A stretch of 6,926 nucleotides of DNA from Actinomycetes bacterium (GTDB lineage: Bacteria > Actinomycetota > Acidimicrobiia > Acidimicrobiales > JAKAOS01), in contig JAJYGW010000012.1 in the NCBI GenBank assembly GCA_021790615.1, positions 1-6,926 on the forward strand, in the 5' to 3' direction. Of this stretch, positions 6,143 through 6,926 are shown in pieces (position 1 is the first letter of the stretch; every line of letters begins with the position of its first letter). The notes below the pieces were generated by a model. That model worked only from the letters and a program-made list of their open reading frames with translations, made no database searches and was not told the origin of the DNA. The position numbers and the translations under genes were made by a program.

Positions 6143-6819
6143 TGCTGCTCACCAACGAGTTCGTCGTCGCAGCCGACGTCGACACCGTGTGGAGCCACCT
6201 CCTCGACATGGAGGAGGTGGCGGCGTGCGTCCCCGGCGCCAAGGTGGAAGAGATCGTTCCCCCGAGCACCTACCGGGGCAAGATCCGGCTGAAGATCGGG
6301 CCGATGACGGTCGAGTACCGCGGCGAGGCGACGTTGGTCGAGGTCGATGAGGACGCCCGCCGGGCGATCATCCAGATGAAGGCTCGGGAAGCCCGCGGCC
6401 AGGGCTCGGCGCTCGCCACCGTGCGCAACAGTCTTGCGGCGGTGCCCGGTGGGACCCGTGTTCGAGCCGAGACCGAGCTCGAGATCACGGGTCCGCAGGC
6501 GCAATTCGGCAAGGGCGTCCTCGAGGACGTCGGTGGCCGCATCCTCGAGGAGTTCACGGCGCGTCTCGAACGCCGGATCGCGGCAGCCCAGCAGGGATCC
6601 GGTACTGGCAGCACGTCGGCGAACGGCGCGTCGGCGACGACGGGCGCCCCCCCGTCCCCGTCGGTCGGTGCCGACCTGGAAGAGGACGACACCTTGGACC
6701 TGAACCGCGTGCTCGCGTCGTCCCTCCGCGAGCGTGGCCTCAAGATCGGCGCGGTGGTCGCTGCGGCGCTCGTCGTCGTTGCGGCGTTCAGGCGTTGGCT
6801 GCGGTGCCGGAGGGCGTGA
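6142..6819 (+). CDS. CoxG-like SRPBCC protein with C-terminal membrane anchor
   Basis: A 225-residue protein. Residues 1-146 form a CoxG-type SRPBCC fold: NEFVVAADVDTVWSHLLDME, then VAACVPGAK (26-34), YRGKIRLKIGPM (44-55) and the long C-terminal helix GGRILEEFTARLERRI (131-146). A low-complexity Gly/Ser/Thr/Ala/Pro linker (about 150-176) and a short acidic patch (LEEDDTLD, 179-186) follow. The chain ends in a hydrophobic stretch (202-216, mainly Ala and Val) and a basic tail RRWLRCRR, as expected for a tail anchor with a cytoplasmic C-terminus. CoxG of aerobic CO dehydrogenase clusters attaches the enzyme to the membrane and is linked to electron delivery to quinones. A similar job is inferred here for a non-CO hydroxylase. 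The start overlaps the large-subunit stop (TGATG) and lacks a strong ribosome binding site, indicating coupled translation. Confidence 0.88.
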   Translation: MLLTNEFVVAADVDTVWSHLLDMEEVAACVPGAKVEEIVPPSTYRGKIRLKIGPMTVEYRGEATLVEVDEDARRAIIQMKAREARGQGSALATVRNSLAAVPGGTRVRAETELEITGPQAQFGKGVLEDVGGRILEEFTARLERRIAAAQQGSGTGSTSANGASATTGAPPSPSVGADLEEDDTLDLNRVLASSLRERGLKIGAVVAAALVVVAAFRRWLRCRRA

Positions 6820-6874
6820 GCAGGGCGCCCCGGACGAGGTGGCGACGGATCCCGCACTTCGACGCTCGCACGCC

Positions 6875-6904
6875 TTGACCGATGGACGGGAGTTGCTGTA
6901 CGGT
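6875..6904 (+). promoter_or_regulatory. Predicted promoter of a gene beyond the right edge (TTGACC-N18-TACGGT)
   Basis: TTGACC (6875-6880), an 18-base spacer and TACGGT (6899-6904) fit an actinobacterial sigma-70-type promoter, with the same spacing as the one at 2100-2129. The following bases are markedly AT-rich. Transcription would start near 6911 and read out of the window. The rest of 6820-6874 shows no gene and no convincing terminator. Confidence 0.4.
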
Positions 6905-6915
6905 TACTCATATAT

Positions 6916-6922
6916 TTGATCA
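6916..6922. promoter_or_regulatory. Second TTGATCA motif, candidate operator at the downstream promoter
   Basis: TTGATCA, containing the palindrome TGATCA (6917-6922), lies just after the predicted transcription start and matches seven bases of the site at 2107-2114. The window ends four bases later, so the full site cannot be judged. Confidence 0.3.
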
Positions 6923-6926
6923 GCTC

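Noticed and set aside
6812..6830. Possible terminator hairpin GGGCG-N9-CGCCC at the end of the CoxG-like gene
   Set aside because: Short stem, no T-tract, and it overlaps the stop codon.
1..6926. CRISPR arrays, tRNA/rRNA genes, insertion sequences or long repeats
   Set aside because: None seen on either strand by eye. Repetition is limited to short GC-rich words and the TTGATCA motif.

Overview
The window is very GC-rich, with GC-biased third codon positions, strong purine-rich (AGGAGG-like) ribosome binding sites and promoters of the TTGACx / TANNNT type. This points to a high-GC actinobacterium or a close relative. That assignment rests on composition and gene style only. All recognised genes lie on the + strand.

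Layout: positions 1-124 hold the last 40 codons of a phytoene-desaturase-like FAD oxidoreductase. A 120-base gap follows, then a two-gene unit: a GntR/FCD-family regulator (245-1030) overlapping by ATGA a ketopantoate-reductase-family oxidoreductase (1027-2031). A 181-base intergenic region carries a good sigma-70-type promoter (TTGACA-N18-TAGGTT) with the palindrome TTGATCAA inside its spacer. Downstream are four tightly coupled genes (2213-6819): the FAD subunit, the [2Fe-2S] subunit and the molybdopterin subunit of a xanthine dehydrogenase / CO dehydrogenase-family molybdenum hydroxylase, then a CoxG-like SRPBCC protein with a C-terminal membrane anchor. The last ~100 bases hold a second candidate promoter and another TTGATCA motif, cut by the window end.

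Working model: the three hydroxylase subunits form an (LMS)2-type enzyme in which electrons pass from the Mo site through two [2Fe-2S] clusters to FAD. The CoxG-like protein would dock the enzyme at the membrane and link it to quinones. The large subunit lacks the copper-binding Cys of true CO dehydrogenase and has an unusual active-site loop (PNRGYSR), so the substrate is probably an organic molecule that cannot be named from sequence. The GntR/FCD protein, a family that usually senses small carboxylates, is the obvious candidate regulator, and the ketopantoate-reductase homologue may act on a 2-oxo acid of the same pathway. No molybdenum-cofactor maturation genes (CoxD/E/F type) are in the window.
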